Source: Streptomyces sp. CB02414
GTDB taxonomy: Bacteria; Actinomycetota; Actinomycetes; Streptomycetales; Streptomycetaceae
Assembly: GCF_001905385.1 (NCBI RefSeq)
Contig: NZ_LIPF01000007.1
Location: 551,731 to 615,730, forward strand
Reading direction: 5' to 3'
DNA: 64,000 bases
Position numbers and translations under genes: made by a program. Shown here one piece after another: positions 1 through 7,947 of this stretch (its first letter is position 1; the number at the start of each line of letters is the position of its first letter). Below the pieces are notes generated by a model. The model saw only the letters and a list, made by a program, of their open reading frames with translations. It was not told where the DNA came from and ran no database searches.

Positions 1-540
1 GATGCGCGCGTCCAGCCGGCCGAAGCCGCCGAGGGCGGCGAGCCGGGCCAGGTCCGGGGTGAGCAGGCCGAGCGGCGAGTCGAAGTTGGCGTCGATGAAC
101 CGGCGCATCTGTACGGCGTGCAGCCGCGTCAGCCAGGTGCGCAGCCTCCGGTACCCGGCCGCCTCCCGGGCACCGGCGAAGCGTTCGACCTCGGCCTCCA
201 TGGCGGCGGCGTCGGTGTGCACGTCGAGGGTGCCGCCGTCGGCGAAGCACGCCCGGTAGGCGGGGTGCAGGGGCAGCAGTTCGACGTGGTCGGCCAGCCG
301 GTCGCCGACGGCCGCGAACGCCTCGTCGGCCAGGTGGGGCATGGTGAGCACGGTGGGGCCGGTGTCGAGACGGTAGCCGCCGAGGTCGCGCCGTCCCGCG
401 CGGCCGCCGGGCAGCGGGTCGCGTTCGACGACGGTCACCCTCCGTCCGGAGCCGAGCAGGTGCAGGGCGGCGGCGAGGCCGGCCAGCCCCGCCCCGACGA
501 CCACGACGTGGTCGGTGCGGCCGGTCACCGTCCGCGTCAT
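1..540 (-). CDS. crtI: Phytoene desaturase CrtI, N-terminal part (cut by window edge)
   Basis: Only the first 180 codons are present; the gene continues past the left edge. The ATG lies at 540-538 on the reverse strand. The protein opens with a short polar stretch and a Rossmann FAD-binding signature VVVVGAGLAGLAAA. An acidic residue at the end of the second strand (VVERDPLPGGRAGR) and the RLDTGPTVLTMPHL segment follow, both typical of CrtI-type carotenoid desaturases. The family converts phytoene to lycopene at the membrane using FAD. It is divergent from crtYTU, so it presumably supplies their lycopene; in other Streptomyces crtE and crtB travel with it, so they may lie outside the window. 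The start has no strong ribosome site. Confidence 0.85.
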   Translation of the reverse strand, partial: MTRTVTGRTDHVVVVGAGLAGLAAALHLLGSGRRVTVVERDPLPGGRAGRRDLGGYRLDTGPTVLTMPHLADEAFAAVGDRLADHVELLPLHPAYRACFADGGTLDVHTDAAAMEAEVERFAGAREAAGYRRLRTWLTRLHAVQMRRFIDANFDSPLGLLTPDLARLAALGGFGRLDARI

Positions 541-949
541 CGCGGGCCCCCGTCCGCGCGGGGCCGGTCACGCGGCTGGTCCGTGCCGCCGTCGGGGGTG
601 GTGGGGCGCATCCGGGTCCTCTCGTCGTCGGCTGCGGCACGGGCCGTGCCGGGTGCGTGGTGCTGTGGGTGTTTCGGCCGGACGGTGCGCCGCGGATGCA
701 TGCACCGTGCGTCCCCGGCCACGGCCCCAGGGAAGTGACTCGGCGTCATCCCTTCCCCCGCCGCTTGTGGCGCGACGCCGCCCGGGGCCCCTTCACGCCC
801 CGCAGTCACCCGTGCGGCGGGTGTCCGGCGCCCGGTGGGTACCCGCGCCGGGGCGATTCAGCGCGCCGTGCATCCGCGGGCGGCAGGGGGACGGAATACT
901 CCGCCGGGCCGGGTGGGAGGCGCACCGGGCGGACGGGAAGGAGGCGGAC
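541..949. other. Divergent crtI / crtY intergenic region
   Basis: About 400 bases lie between the divergent crtI and crtY starts. Reading frames cross it in several registers, but all have Arg/Pro/Gly-rich shadow composition and no family signature. I see no gene. It must carry the promoters for both carotenoid directions. A TGCATGCA palindrome near 696 is the only conspicuous short symmetry. No -10/-35 pair could be assigned with confidence. Confidence 0.5.
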
Positions 950-2161
950 GTGGTGGACGCGGACATCGTGGTCGTCGGCGCCGGCGCCGCGGGTCTCTCC
1001 CTGGCGCACCGGCTCCTGGCGGACGCGCCGCGCGGCGCGGCTCCCTCCGTGCTCCTGATCGATCCGCCGCCCGGACCGCTGCGCCCGCCGCCCCGCACCT
1101 GGTGCTTCTGGGAGACGGGTCCCGGACGCTACGACGCGGCGGCGACGGCGTCCTGGGAGTGGCTGCGGGTGCGCGGCCGGGACGGGGCCGTCGTCCGGCG
1201 GCACATCGCGCCGGCGCGCTACAAGATGGTCCGCTCGGACGACTTCGAGGCGCTGGTGGACCGGGACCTGAAGGACCGGCCGGGGTTGCGGCGGCTCGAG
1301 GCAACGGTCGGCACGGTGACCACGCCGGCCGACGGGACGGCCCGCGTCCCGGCCACGGACGCCAACGGCGCACGCGTCGACCTGCGCGCCCGCTGGGTCT
1401 TCGACTCCCGCCCGCCCGAGCGGCTGCCGCCCGCCCGCTCCCTGCTGCTCCAGCACTTCCGCGGCTGGTTCGTCCGCGCCGAACGGCCGGTCTTCGACCC
1501 GGCGGTGGTCGACCTCATGGACTTCCGTACCCAGCAGCCGGAGCACGGGCTGTCCTTCGGGTACGTCCTGCCGACGGGGCGGCACACCGCGCTGGTCGAG
1601 TACACGGAGTTCGGGCCGGCACCGCTGCCGTCCGACGCGTACGACCGGGCCCTGGCGGACTACACGCGCCGCATCCTGCGCACCGGTGACGTCCAGGTGC
1701 TGTCGACCGAACAGGGGGTGATCCCGATGACCGACGCGGTGTTCGAGCGGCGGGTGGCGGGCTCCGGTCCGGTCTTCCGGATCGGCGGCGCGGGCGGGGC
1801 GACCCGCGCGGCCACCGGCTACACGTTCGCCGCCGTGCAGCGGCAGTCCGAAGCCGTCGCCCGTGCCGTGCGCGCGGGCCGCCGCCCGGTGCCGCCGCCC
1901 CCGCACCCGGCGCGGGCCAGGCTGATGGACGCGGTGCTGCTGCGGGCACTGGACACCGGCCGGGTGGACGGCCCCGACCTGTTCTTCCGGCTGTTCGACC
2001 GCGTACCCGCCGGGCGGCTGCTGCGCTTCCTCGACGGGCGGTCCCGGTTGTACGAGGACCTCGCGGTCGGGGTGCGCACTCCCGTGCTGCCGATGCTGCG
2101 GACGGCGGCCGAATTGCCGTGGCTGCCGCGCCGCCCCCTGCCCGACCGCCGAGAAAGCTGA
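950..2161 (+). CDS. crtY: Lycopene beta-cyclase CrtY
   Basis: Predicted to cyclise lycopene to beta-carotene. The GTG start at 950 is preceded by AAGGAGG at 938-944; the open frame extends further upstream but without coding character. The product is 403 residues, normal for CrtY-type cyclases. It shows the N-terminal dinucleotide-binding motif DIVVVGAGAAGLSLAHRL, then RTWCFWE, a CrtY-family feature, and the FRGWFVRAE and MDFRTQQ segments of the cyclase core. Near residue 280, FRIGGAGGATRAATGYTF matches the conserved C-terminal FAD loop. It is first in the crtY-crtT-crtU operon, 27 bases before crtT. This gene order matches isorenieratene clusters in Streptomyces. Confidence 0.93.
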   Translation: MVDADIVVVGAGAAGLSLAHRLLADAPRGAAPSVLLIDPPPGPLRPPPRTWCFWETGPGRYDAAATASWEWLRVRGRDGAVVRRHIAPARYKMVRSDDFEALVDRDLKDRPGLRRLEATVGTVTTPADGTARVPATDANGARVDLRARWVFDSRPPERLPPARSLLLQHFRGWFVRAERPVFDPAVVDLMDFRTQQPEHGLSFGYVLPTGRHTALVEYTEFGPAPLPSDAYDRALADYTRRILRTGDVQVLSTEQGVIPMTDAVFERRVAGSGPVFRIGGAGGATRAATGYTFAAVQRQSEAVARAVRAGRRPVPPPPHPARARLMDAVLLRALDTGRVDGPDLFFRLFDRVPAGRLLRFLDGRSRLYEDLAVGVRTPVLPMLRTAAELPWLPRRPLPDRRES

Positions 2162-2188
2162 CCCAGAGACACGTCCCGGGAGTGACCG

Positions 2189-2920
2189 ATGCCCTTGCTG
2201 CGCGACGCCGCGCTCACCGACGCCTTCGACCACGGCGCCGGCCGCTACGACCGTCTGGTCGCGCTCAACCCGGGCTACCACGCCCAGTTGCGCCGCTCCG
2301 CCCGCCGGCTCGGCCTTCCGGACGGCGGCGCGGGCCGCCGGGTGCTGGACCTCGGCTGCGGCACGGGCGCGTCGACGGCGGCGCTGGCCGCTGCCTTCCC
2401 CGCCGCCGAGATCGTCGGGGTGGACGCCTCGGCGGGCATGCTGGAAAGCGCCCGGGCCAAGCGGTGGCCGGCGCGGGTGCGGTTCGTGCACGCCCCGGCG
2501 CAGGAACTGCGCCGGGCCGGGGTGCACGGCCCGTTCGACGCGGTGCTCGCCGCCTACCTCTTCCGGAACCTGACCGATCCGGACGCCGTCCTGCGTTCGG
2601 TGCGCGGTCTGCTGGCGCCCGGGGGGAGGCTGGCGGTGCACGAGTACGCGCTCGGCGGGCGGCGCGCGGACCGGCTGGTGTGGGACGCGGTGTGCCGGGG
2701 CGTCATCCTGCCGCTCGGCACGGCCACCGGCGACCGGGCCCTGTACCGGCACCTGTGGCGCAGCGTCGCCGCATTCGATACGGCGCCGGCCTTCGGCGCG
2801 CGGCTGGGCCGGGCCGGTTTCGCGGACGTGCGGGTGCTGCCGCTGCCCGGCTGGCAGACGGGCATCGCCCACACGTTCGTCGGCCGCCGGGCCGGCGTGG
2901 AGACGGACGGTGCGCGGTGA
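2189..2920 (+). CDS. crtT: SAM-dependent methyltransferase CrtT
   Basis: A 243-residue class I methyltransferase of the UbiE/COQ5 type. Motif I is VLDLGCGTGAST near residue 52, followed by an acidic strand end (IVGVDASAGML) and the AYLFRNLTDPDAVL post-motif region. It sits between crtY and crtU, and its stop overlaps the crtU start by four bases (GTGA), so translation is coupled. In Streptomyces crt clusters the gene in this position is called crtT, and its exact substrate is not firmly established. Whether it acts on a carotenoid or a quinone-like cofactor cannot be read from sequence. The ATG is eight bases beyond a weak CCGGGAG. Confidence 0.85.
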   Translation: MPLLRDAALTDAFDHGAGRYDRLVALNPGYHAQLRRSARRLGLPDGGAGRRVLDLGCGTGASTAALAAAFPAAEIVGVDASAGMLESARAKRWPARVRFVHAPAQELRRAGVHGPFDAVLAAYLFRNLTDPDAVLRSVRGLLAPGGRLAVHEYALGGRRADRLVWDAVCRGVILPLGTATGDRALYRHLWRSVAAFDTAPAFGARLGRAGFADVRVLPLPGWQTGIAHTFVGRRAGVETDGAR

Positions 2921-4476
2921 GGCGACGCGACGGGATGCGGCCGCCTGGCCGGGACCGGCGGGCGCGGGCGCTCCTGCCCCGGCCGGGACGGGAGCGGGTG
3001 GCCGGTGATCCGCCGTCCGTGGCGGTGGTCGGCGGGGGCATCGCGGGGCTCGCGGCGGCGACCGCACTGGCCGAGCGCGGGGTGCGGGTGGTGCTCCACG
3101 AACGCGAACCGGTGCTCGGCGGACGGGTCTCCGGCCGGCCGGTCACGCTGCCCGACGGCACGCCCGCCACGATGAGCCGCGGCTTCCACGCGTTCTTCCG
3201 CCAGTACTACAACCTGCGGGGGCTGCTGCGCCGCTGTGATCCGACGCTGGGCATGCTGACGGGCCTGCCGGACTACCCGCTGCAGCACAGCAGCGGGCTG
3301 CGCGACGGATTCCGCCGGGTGCCGCGCACTCCCCCGCTGAGCGCGCTCGGCTTCGTCGCCCTGAGCCCCAGCTTCGGCCTGCGCGACCTGCTGGCCCTGC
3401 GGCCGTCCGCGGCCCTGCCCCTCCTGGACGTCAGCACCAGCGGTGTCCACGAGCGCCTGGACGACGTGAGCGCCCACGACTTCCTCGACAGCCTCCGCTT
3501 TCCCGCCGCCGCACGGCACCTGGCCTTCGAGGTGTTCTCCCGCAGCTTCTTCGCCGACCCGCGGGAGCTGTCGGCCGCGGAGATGGCGCTGATGTTCCAC
3601 ATCTACTTCCTCGGCTCCAGCGAGGGACTGCTGTTCGACGTCCCGCGCGAGCCGTTCCCGCAGGCCCTGTGGGACCCCCTCGAGGGACACCTCGCCCGGC
3701 TGGGGACCGAGGTGCGCACGAGCACGCCCGTGCGGTCCGTCCGGCCCGCTCCGTCCGGCGGTCACCTGGTGGCCGACGACGCCGGTGTTCGATCGTACGA
3801 CGCCGTGGTGCTGGCCCTGGACACCGGTGGCCTGCGCGGGCTGGTGGACCGGTCGCCGGAGCTGGGCGACGCGGCCTGGCGGGAGAGGGTGGCGCGGCTG
3901 CGGAACGCGCCGCCGTTCCTGGTCTCCCGGCTGTGGCTGGACCGTCCGGTCGCGTCCGGCCGGCCCGGGTTCCTCGGCACCGGCGGGTACGGCTCTCTGG
4001 ACAACGTCAGTGTGCTCTCCCGGTGGGAGGGCGAGGCGGCCCGCTGGGCGGCGCGCACCGGAGGGTCCGTCGTCGAACTCCACGCCTACGCCGTGCCGGC
4101 GGCGGCCGTCCGGGAGGTCGAGGAGAAGCGGGTGGTCGAGCAGTTGTACCGGGTGTATCCGGAGACCCGTCGGGCGCGGGTCCTGGCCGCGCGGCACGAG
4201 TGGCGGGACGACTGCCCGCTGTTCACCGTCGGCGGCTACCGCGACCGCCCGACGGTGCGTACCCCCGACCCGTCCGTCGTGGTCGCCGGGGATCTCGTCC
4301 GCACCGGCCTGCCCGTCGCCCTGATGGAACGGGCCGCCACCTCCGGCTTCCTCGCGGCCAACGCCCTGCTGGAACGGTGGGGGGTGCGCGGCGAGACGCT
4401 GTGGACGGTGCCCGACCGGGGGCGGTCGGCGCCGCTGCGCGCCCTGGCACGGCGATTCGGAGGCCCGCCGCGCTGA
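2917..4476 (+). CDS. crtU: Carotenoid desaturase/methyl migrase CrtU (isorenieratene synthase)
   Basis: A 519-residue FAD protein of the phytoene-dehydrogenase superfamily. After a basic leader of about 35 residues comes SVAVVGGGIAGLAAATAL, then the RVSGRPVTLPDG and RGFHAFFRQYYNLR segments, and a C-terminal VVVAGDLVRTGLPVALMERA loop that closes the FAD site. CrtU enzymes aromatise beta-ionone rings with migration of a methyl group, turning beta-carotene into isorenieratene. The GTG start at 2917 overlaps the crtT stop; an in-frame ATG at 2935 is the alternative. The combination crtY-crtT-crtU makes an aromatic carotenoid the likely end product. Confidence 0.9.
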   Translation: MRRRDGMRPPGRDRRARALLPRPGRERVAGDPPSVAVVGGGIAGLAAATALAERGVRVVLHEREPVLGGRVSGRPVTLPDGTPATMSRGFHAFFRQYYNLRGLLRRCDPTLGMLTGLPDYPLQHSSGLRDGFRRVPRTPPLSALGFVALSPSFGLRDLLALRPSAALPLLDVSTSGVHERLDDVSAHDFLDSLRFPAAARHLAFEVFSRSFFADPRELSAAEMALMFHIYFLGSSEGLLFDVPREPFPQALWDPLEGHLARLGTEVRTSTPVRSVRPAPSGGHLVADDAGVRSYDAVVLALDTGGLRGLVDRSPELGDAAWRERVARLRNAPPFLVSRLWLDRPVASGRPGFLGTGGYGSLDNVSVLSRWEGEAARWAARTGGSVVELHAYAVPAAAVREVEEKRVVEQLYRVYPETRRARVLAARHEWRDDCPLFTVGGYRDRPTVRTPDPSVVVAGDLVRTGLPVALMERAATSGFLAANALLERWGVRGETLWTVPDRGRSAPLRALARRFGGPPR

Positions 4477-4687
4477 CGCCCGCGGTGCGCGTCGCCGCGG
4501 CGACATCGCGCGGCTCCGCCGCGTGGGCGTGACCGGTCACGACGAACCCGTGGCGGGTGCACGAGCGGCTGGACGGCAAGCACCCGGTGCCGTACCACCG
4601 CCGGGCCGTCGGGACACCCGCCCGCCCGGGCGGACCGTCACCGGCCGGCCCGCCTCGTGGCGGTAGCGTCCGCCGCACCCCGCGACA
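4477..4687. other. Convergent intergenic region after crtU
   Basis: About 210 bases lie between convergent crtU and the SDR gene. No complete gene is visible. A short forward frame near 4544-4612 reads NPWRVHERLDGKHPVPYHRR, which looks more protein-like than random, but it has no start, no continuation and no family I recognise. It may be a gene remnant or chance. Confidence 0.3.
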
Positions 4688-5554
4688 CTACGCCTCGTGG
4701 TCCGCCGCGCCGCCCGCGCCGAGCGGGCCGGTCGGGTTCATCGCCCCCTCGGCCTCCAGCCGGGGCAGGTCGCGCCGGGCGACCCGCAGGACGACGGGTG
4801 GCAGGGCGCTGCGTCCCGCCTGGGCCAGACGCAGCCAGCGGGGCACGTACACGGCGGTGCTGCGGCGTTCCACGGCGCGGACCAGCCGGGCGGCGACCAT
4901 GTCCGCCGGGAAGGTGCGCCGCGCCGGTGCCGGCATGTGGGCGCGCAGTTCGCGCAGGACCGCGTACCGGTCGGCGTCGCGGATCATGTCGGTGTCGATC
5001 CAGTTGAGGTAGGCGATGCCCACGGCGACTCCGTGGTGGGCGACTTCGGCGCGCAGCGAGTGGGTGAACGCCTCCACGCCCGCCTTGGAGGCGCAGTAGG
5101 CGCTCATCATGGGCGCGGAGCCGAGTGAGGCCAGCGAGGCGACCTGGAGGTGGTATCCGGCGGTGCGGCGCAGGTCCGGGAGGAAGGCGCGGGCCGTGTG
5201 GGCGCTCCCGGTCAGGTTCACGTCGACGACGCGGCGCCACTCGTCCGGGTCCGACGTGGCGAACGGTCCGCCCAGCGCGATGCCGGCGTTCGCGACGACG
5301 ACCGACGGGGGCCCGAGGCGCCCGCGCACCTCGCGGGCTGCCGCGTCCAGCGCGACGGGGTCGGTCACGTCGGCCCCGACGGCGAGCGCCGGGGTGGGCA
5401 GGGACGCCGCCAGGGCGTCCAGGAGCGGTTTCTCGTGGCCGAGCAGGGCGAGCCGGGCGCCCCGGAGCGCACAGGCGCGGGCGAGGGCGGCGCCCAGTCC
5501 GCGGGCGGCGCCGGTCACCACGACGGTGCGGTTGCTGAGGGGACTGTCGGTCAC
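4688..5554 (-). CDS. Short-chain dehydrogenase/reductase
   Basis: A 288-residue classical SDR. It has TGAARGLG for NAD(P) binding near residue 15, the ADVTDP acidic/Asp segment, a VVANAGIA motif, and the catalytic Ser (VASLAS) followed by YCASK. The C-terminal 60 residues are basic and Pro-rich, resembling membrane-associated SDRs that act on lipids or retinoid-like substrates. The start is GTG at 5554, with GAGGAAAGG upstream. It is the last gene of a reverse operon with the CrtI-like oxidoreductase and the SRPBCC protein, 34 bases apart. Its closeness to crtYTU suggests, but does not prove, action on a carotenoid or other isoprenoid alcohol/ketone. Confidence 0.85.
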   Translation of the reverse strand: MTDSPLSNRTVVVTGAARGLGAALARACALRGARLALLGHEKPLLDALAASLPTPALAVGADVTDPVALDAAAREVRGRLGPPSVVVANAGIALGGPFATSDPDEWRRVVDVNLTGSAHTARAFLPDLRRTAGYHLQVASLASLGSAPMMSAYCASKAGVEAFTHSLRAEVAHHGVAVGIAYLNWIDTDMIRDADRYAVLRELRAHMPAPARRTFPADMVAARLVRAVERRSTAVYVPRWLRLAQAGRSALPPVVLRVARRDLPRLEAEGAMNPTGPLGAGGAADHEA

Positions 5555-5588
5555 CGGCCGGCCCTTTCCTCGGGATGCGCGGGGAGGT

Positions 5589-7208
5589 TCACTTCTTGTC
5601 GCCGGTGCGGTCGCGGCGGGTCAGGGCGCGCTGCACCCGCGTGAGGTCGGCGAACCGGTGCCTGTGCAGGGCGGCGCGGGCGGCGTTGGCGCCGGGCGCC
5701 CCGTGCACCCCCCCGCCCGGGTGGGCGCCCGCGGAGGCGAGGAAGAGGCCGGCCACCGGGGTCTCCGGCCGCCCCGTGCCGGGCACCGGCCGGAAGACGA
5801 GCTGCTGGTGCATGGCGGTGGTGCCGCCGTTGATGGCGCCGCCCTCCAGGTTGGCGTCCAGGGCCTGGAGCGTCGGCGGGGCCAGGACGCGGCGGGCCCG
5901 GATCAGCGCGCGGAAGCCGGGCGCGAAACGTTCCACCTGGCGTTCGACCCGGTCGGCCATGAGTTCCCGCTCCCTGGCGTCCCAGCTACCGGTGATGCCT
6001 TCCTCGCCCGCGTCGGCCCGGATGTCGTGGGGGACGTGGGTGTAGGCCCAGGCGGACTCGGTGCCGCTCGGCGAGCGGACCGGGTCCGTGGTCGTCATCT
6101 GGCCGAACAACGCGAAGGGACGGTCGGGGACCTGCCGCATGGCGATCTGGGCGGCGAACCGGGTCAGCTCGTCGAGACCGTCGGCCAGGTGCACGGTTCC
6201 GGCCCGGGCCGCGTCCTCGCACCGCCACGGCACGGGGCCGTCCAGCGCCCAGTCGACCTTGAAGGTGGCGAAGTCCCACTGGAAGCGGCGCAGGTCGGCG
6301 AGGACCTGGTCCGGCAGGTGCTCGGGGGCGACGAGATCGCCGTAGAGCGCGGGCACCGACACGTCGGCGAGGACGGCGCGGCGGGCGGCGACCGTCTCGC
6401 CGCCCGCCGTGCGGACGCCCACCGCGCGCCGGTCGCGGACCACGACCCGTTCGACGCGCTGCCCGCAGCGCAGGGTGCCGCCGCGGGAGCGCAGCCGGTG
6501 GACCAGGGCGGCGGTGAGGGCTCCCGAGCCGCCCAACGGCACCGGGAAACCGTAGGTCTGGCCGAGCATCGACATCAGCCAGCCGAAGCCGCCGCTCCCG
6601 GCCGCCTCGGGTGCGAGATCGGCGTGCAGCGCGTTGCCGGCCAGGAGCAGTCTGCCGCCCTCGCCGCGGAACTCCTCCTCGCCCATCCGGCGCACCGGCA
6701 GCACCAGGGTGCGGGCCAGTCGGAGGCCCCCGCCGCCGCGCAGCCGCAGGGCCAGCCGGGCGCCGGCCCGGACCGGGGGGAAGGGCGTGAAGAGGGCGTC
6801 GAGGATGTCGGCGCGGTAGCGGTCCCACACCGCGTGCAGGCGGTCCCAGGCGGCGCCGTCGCCTGGTGCGAAGGCGTCGAGGGAGGCGGCGGTGACGGCG
6901 ACGTCGCGGTCGAGGACGGCGCAGGTGCCGTCGGTCAGGGGGTGGGCGAGGACGTGCGGGGCGTGGGCCCAGCGCAGTCCGTGGTCCCGCAGCCGCAGTC
7001 CGGCCAGGACCGGGGAGGCGGCGGCGAGCGGGTAGAAGGAGCTGAACAGGTCGTTGACGAAACCGGGGGCGACCTCGCTGTCGTGGCGCACGCCGCCGCC
7101 CGGCTCGGGCTGCTCCTCCAGGACCTCGACGCTCCAGCCGGCGTCCGCCAGCAGGTTGGCCGCCACCAGGCCGTTGGGCCCCGCCCCGACGACGACCGCG
7201 TCAGGCAC
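5589..7208 (-). CDS. FAD-dependent oxidoreductase, CrtI/PYROXD2-like
   Basis: A 539-residue FAD protein. The N-terminus DAVVVGAGPNGLVAANLLAD is the dinucleotide fold, and EEQPEPGGGVRHDSEVAPGF matches the post-Rossmann region of phytoene-dehydrogenase-like proteins. The C-terminus GLFLASAGAHPGGGVHGAPG is the conserved final FAD loop. The closest family flavour is the PYROXD2 / CrtO-type group rather than canonical CrtI. It begins with GTG at 7208, overlapping the end of the SRPBCC gene by eight bases. It ends in a Lys-rich tail. The substrate is unknown; the neighbourhood suggests a polyene or prenyl lipid. Confidence 0.85.
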   Translation of the reverse strand: MPDAVVVGAGPNGLVAANLLADAGWSVEVLEEQPEPGGGVRHDSEVAPGFVNDLFSSFYPLAAASPVLAGLRLRDHGLRWAHAPHVLAHPLTDGTCAVLDRDVAVTAASLDAFAPGDGAAWDRLHAVWDRYRADILDALFTPFPPVRAGARLALRLRGGGGLRLARTLVLPVRRMGEEEFRGEGGRLLLAGNALHADLAPEAAGSGGFGWLMSMLGQTYGFPVPLGGSGALTAALVHRLRSRGGTLRCGQRVERVVVRDRRAVGVRTAGGETVAARRAVLADVSVPALYGDLVAPEHLPDQVLADLRRFQWDFATFKVDWALDGPVPWRCEDAARAGTVHLADGLDELTRFAAQIAMRQVPDRPFALFGQMTTTDPVRSPSGTESAWAYTHVPHDIRADAGEEGITGSWDARERELMADRVERQVERFAPGFRALIRARRVLAPPTLQALDANLEGGAINGGTTAMHQQLVFRPVPGTGRPETPVAGLFLASAGAHPGGGVHGAPGANAARAALHRHRFADLTRVQRALTRRDRTGDKK

Positions 7209-7701
7209 GGCCGGTTCCCGTACCGAGGTCCACGGACCCGGCCGTGTCGCCCGGGTCCGGACGGCACCCGTCGCCGCTTTCGCAGAGCTTCGCCAGCCTG
7301 GCGAGCATCGCGCGGTGCCGCACCTGGATCAGCGCTTCGACGCCCACGTTGTGCACGAAGCCGCCGGGGCCGCGCAGCGGGTGTTCGTCGACGATGACCA
7401 GGCACTGCTCGCCCCAGGGGCGCAGCTCGATGGCGATGCGTGCGGTGCCGAGCCGGCCCGCCTTGGCCTCGATCTCCAGCTCGGAGCCCGCCACGCAGCG
7501 CCTGACGACCGACTCGTTGTTCAGCCGCAGCGGCCCGAGCCGGACCTCGTAGGCGATCGTCGCGCCGACCTGCGGCCACTGTCCGCTCCTCGGGGTGACG
7601 TCCGACGGACCCACCACCCACTCCACGTACAGGCCGCCGTCCGCGAGGACGTCCCACACCGCCTGGGGACTCGCCTGAATCAACCGATGCCGAACCGCCA
7701 C
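7201..7701 (-). CDS. SRPBCC-family (polyketide cyclase/START-like) protein
   Basis: A 166-residue protein. The N-terminal pattern RLIQASPQAVWDVLADGG, followed by YVEWVVGPSDV, is typical of SRPBCC/START-like lipid-binding folds (Polyketide_cyc2), as is the long C-terminal helix around NVGVEALIQVRHRAMLARL. The GTG start at 7701 has GGGAGG five bases upstream. It is first in the reverse operon with the CrtI-like oxidoreductase and the SDR. Proteins of this fold bind hydrophobic ligands, so it could present or carry the substrate of the two oxidoreductases; that role is inference. Confidence 0.82.
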   Translation of the reverse strand: MAVRHRLIQASPQAVWDVLADGGLYVEWVVGPSDVTPRSGQWPQVGATIAYEVRLGPLRLNNESVVRRCVAGSELEIEAKAGRLGTARIAIELRPWGEQCLVIVDEHPLRGPGGFVHNVGVEALIQVRHRAMLARLAKLCESGDGCRPDPGDTAGSVDLGTGTGRA

Positions 7702-7868
7702 GCGTGCCTCCCGCGCCGATGGACCGTCACTGCAAGGACGCAGCACTGAGTGCCCCGCCTGCGACGGACCAACCGACTTGCCGGGCTGCCGCGCGAAGGT
7801 CCCAGGAAAGACCCTGCATTGGCATGGACCTGATCTCCCCTTCCTGGCTAAGCTCGGAGCGACCCCGA

Positions 7869-7882
7869 TGAGAGCGCTCTCA
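7869..7882. promoter_or_regulatory. LacI-family operator-like palindrome upstream of the protease
   Basis: The 14-base perfect palindrome TGAGAGCGCTCTCA lies 65 bases upstream of the protease start. It differs from the CebR/CelR cellulose-regulator operator TGGGAGCGCTCCCA only at the symmetric third positions. Its place, just in front of a secreted-enzyme gene, fits a repressor site. The regulator is unknown; no LacI-family gene is present in this window. Confidence 0.5.
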
Positions 7883-7947
7883 GACACGCGGTTGTTCCAC
7901 CCATCAGTTCCACCCCCACCTTGCTGGAACGACGAAGGGCAACTCCC

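Noticed and set aside
537..809. Reverse 90-codon frame ending on the crtI start
   Set aside because: Overlaps crtI by ATGA, but its content is low-complexity Arg/Pro/Thr with no family or ribosome site.
806..3067. Long reverse open frame of about 750 codons across crtY and crtT
   Set aside because: Antisense to clear genes with good motifs; composition is that of a high-GC shadow frame.
4557..5012. Forward frame opposite the SDR gene
   Set aside because: Arg/Ala/Gly-rich shadow with no motif; only a short upstream stretch looks protein-like.
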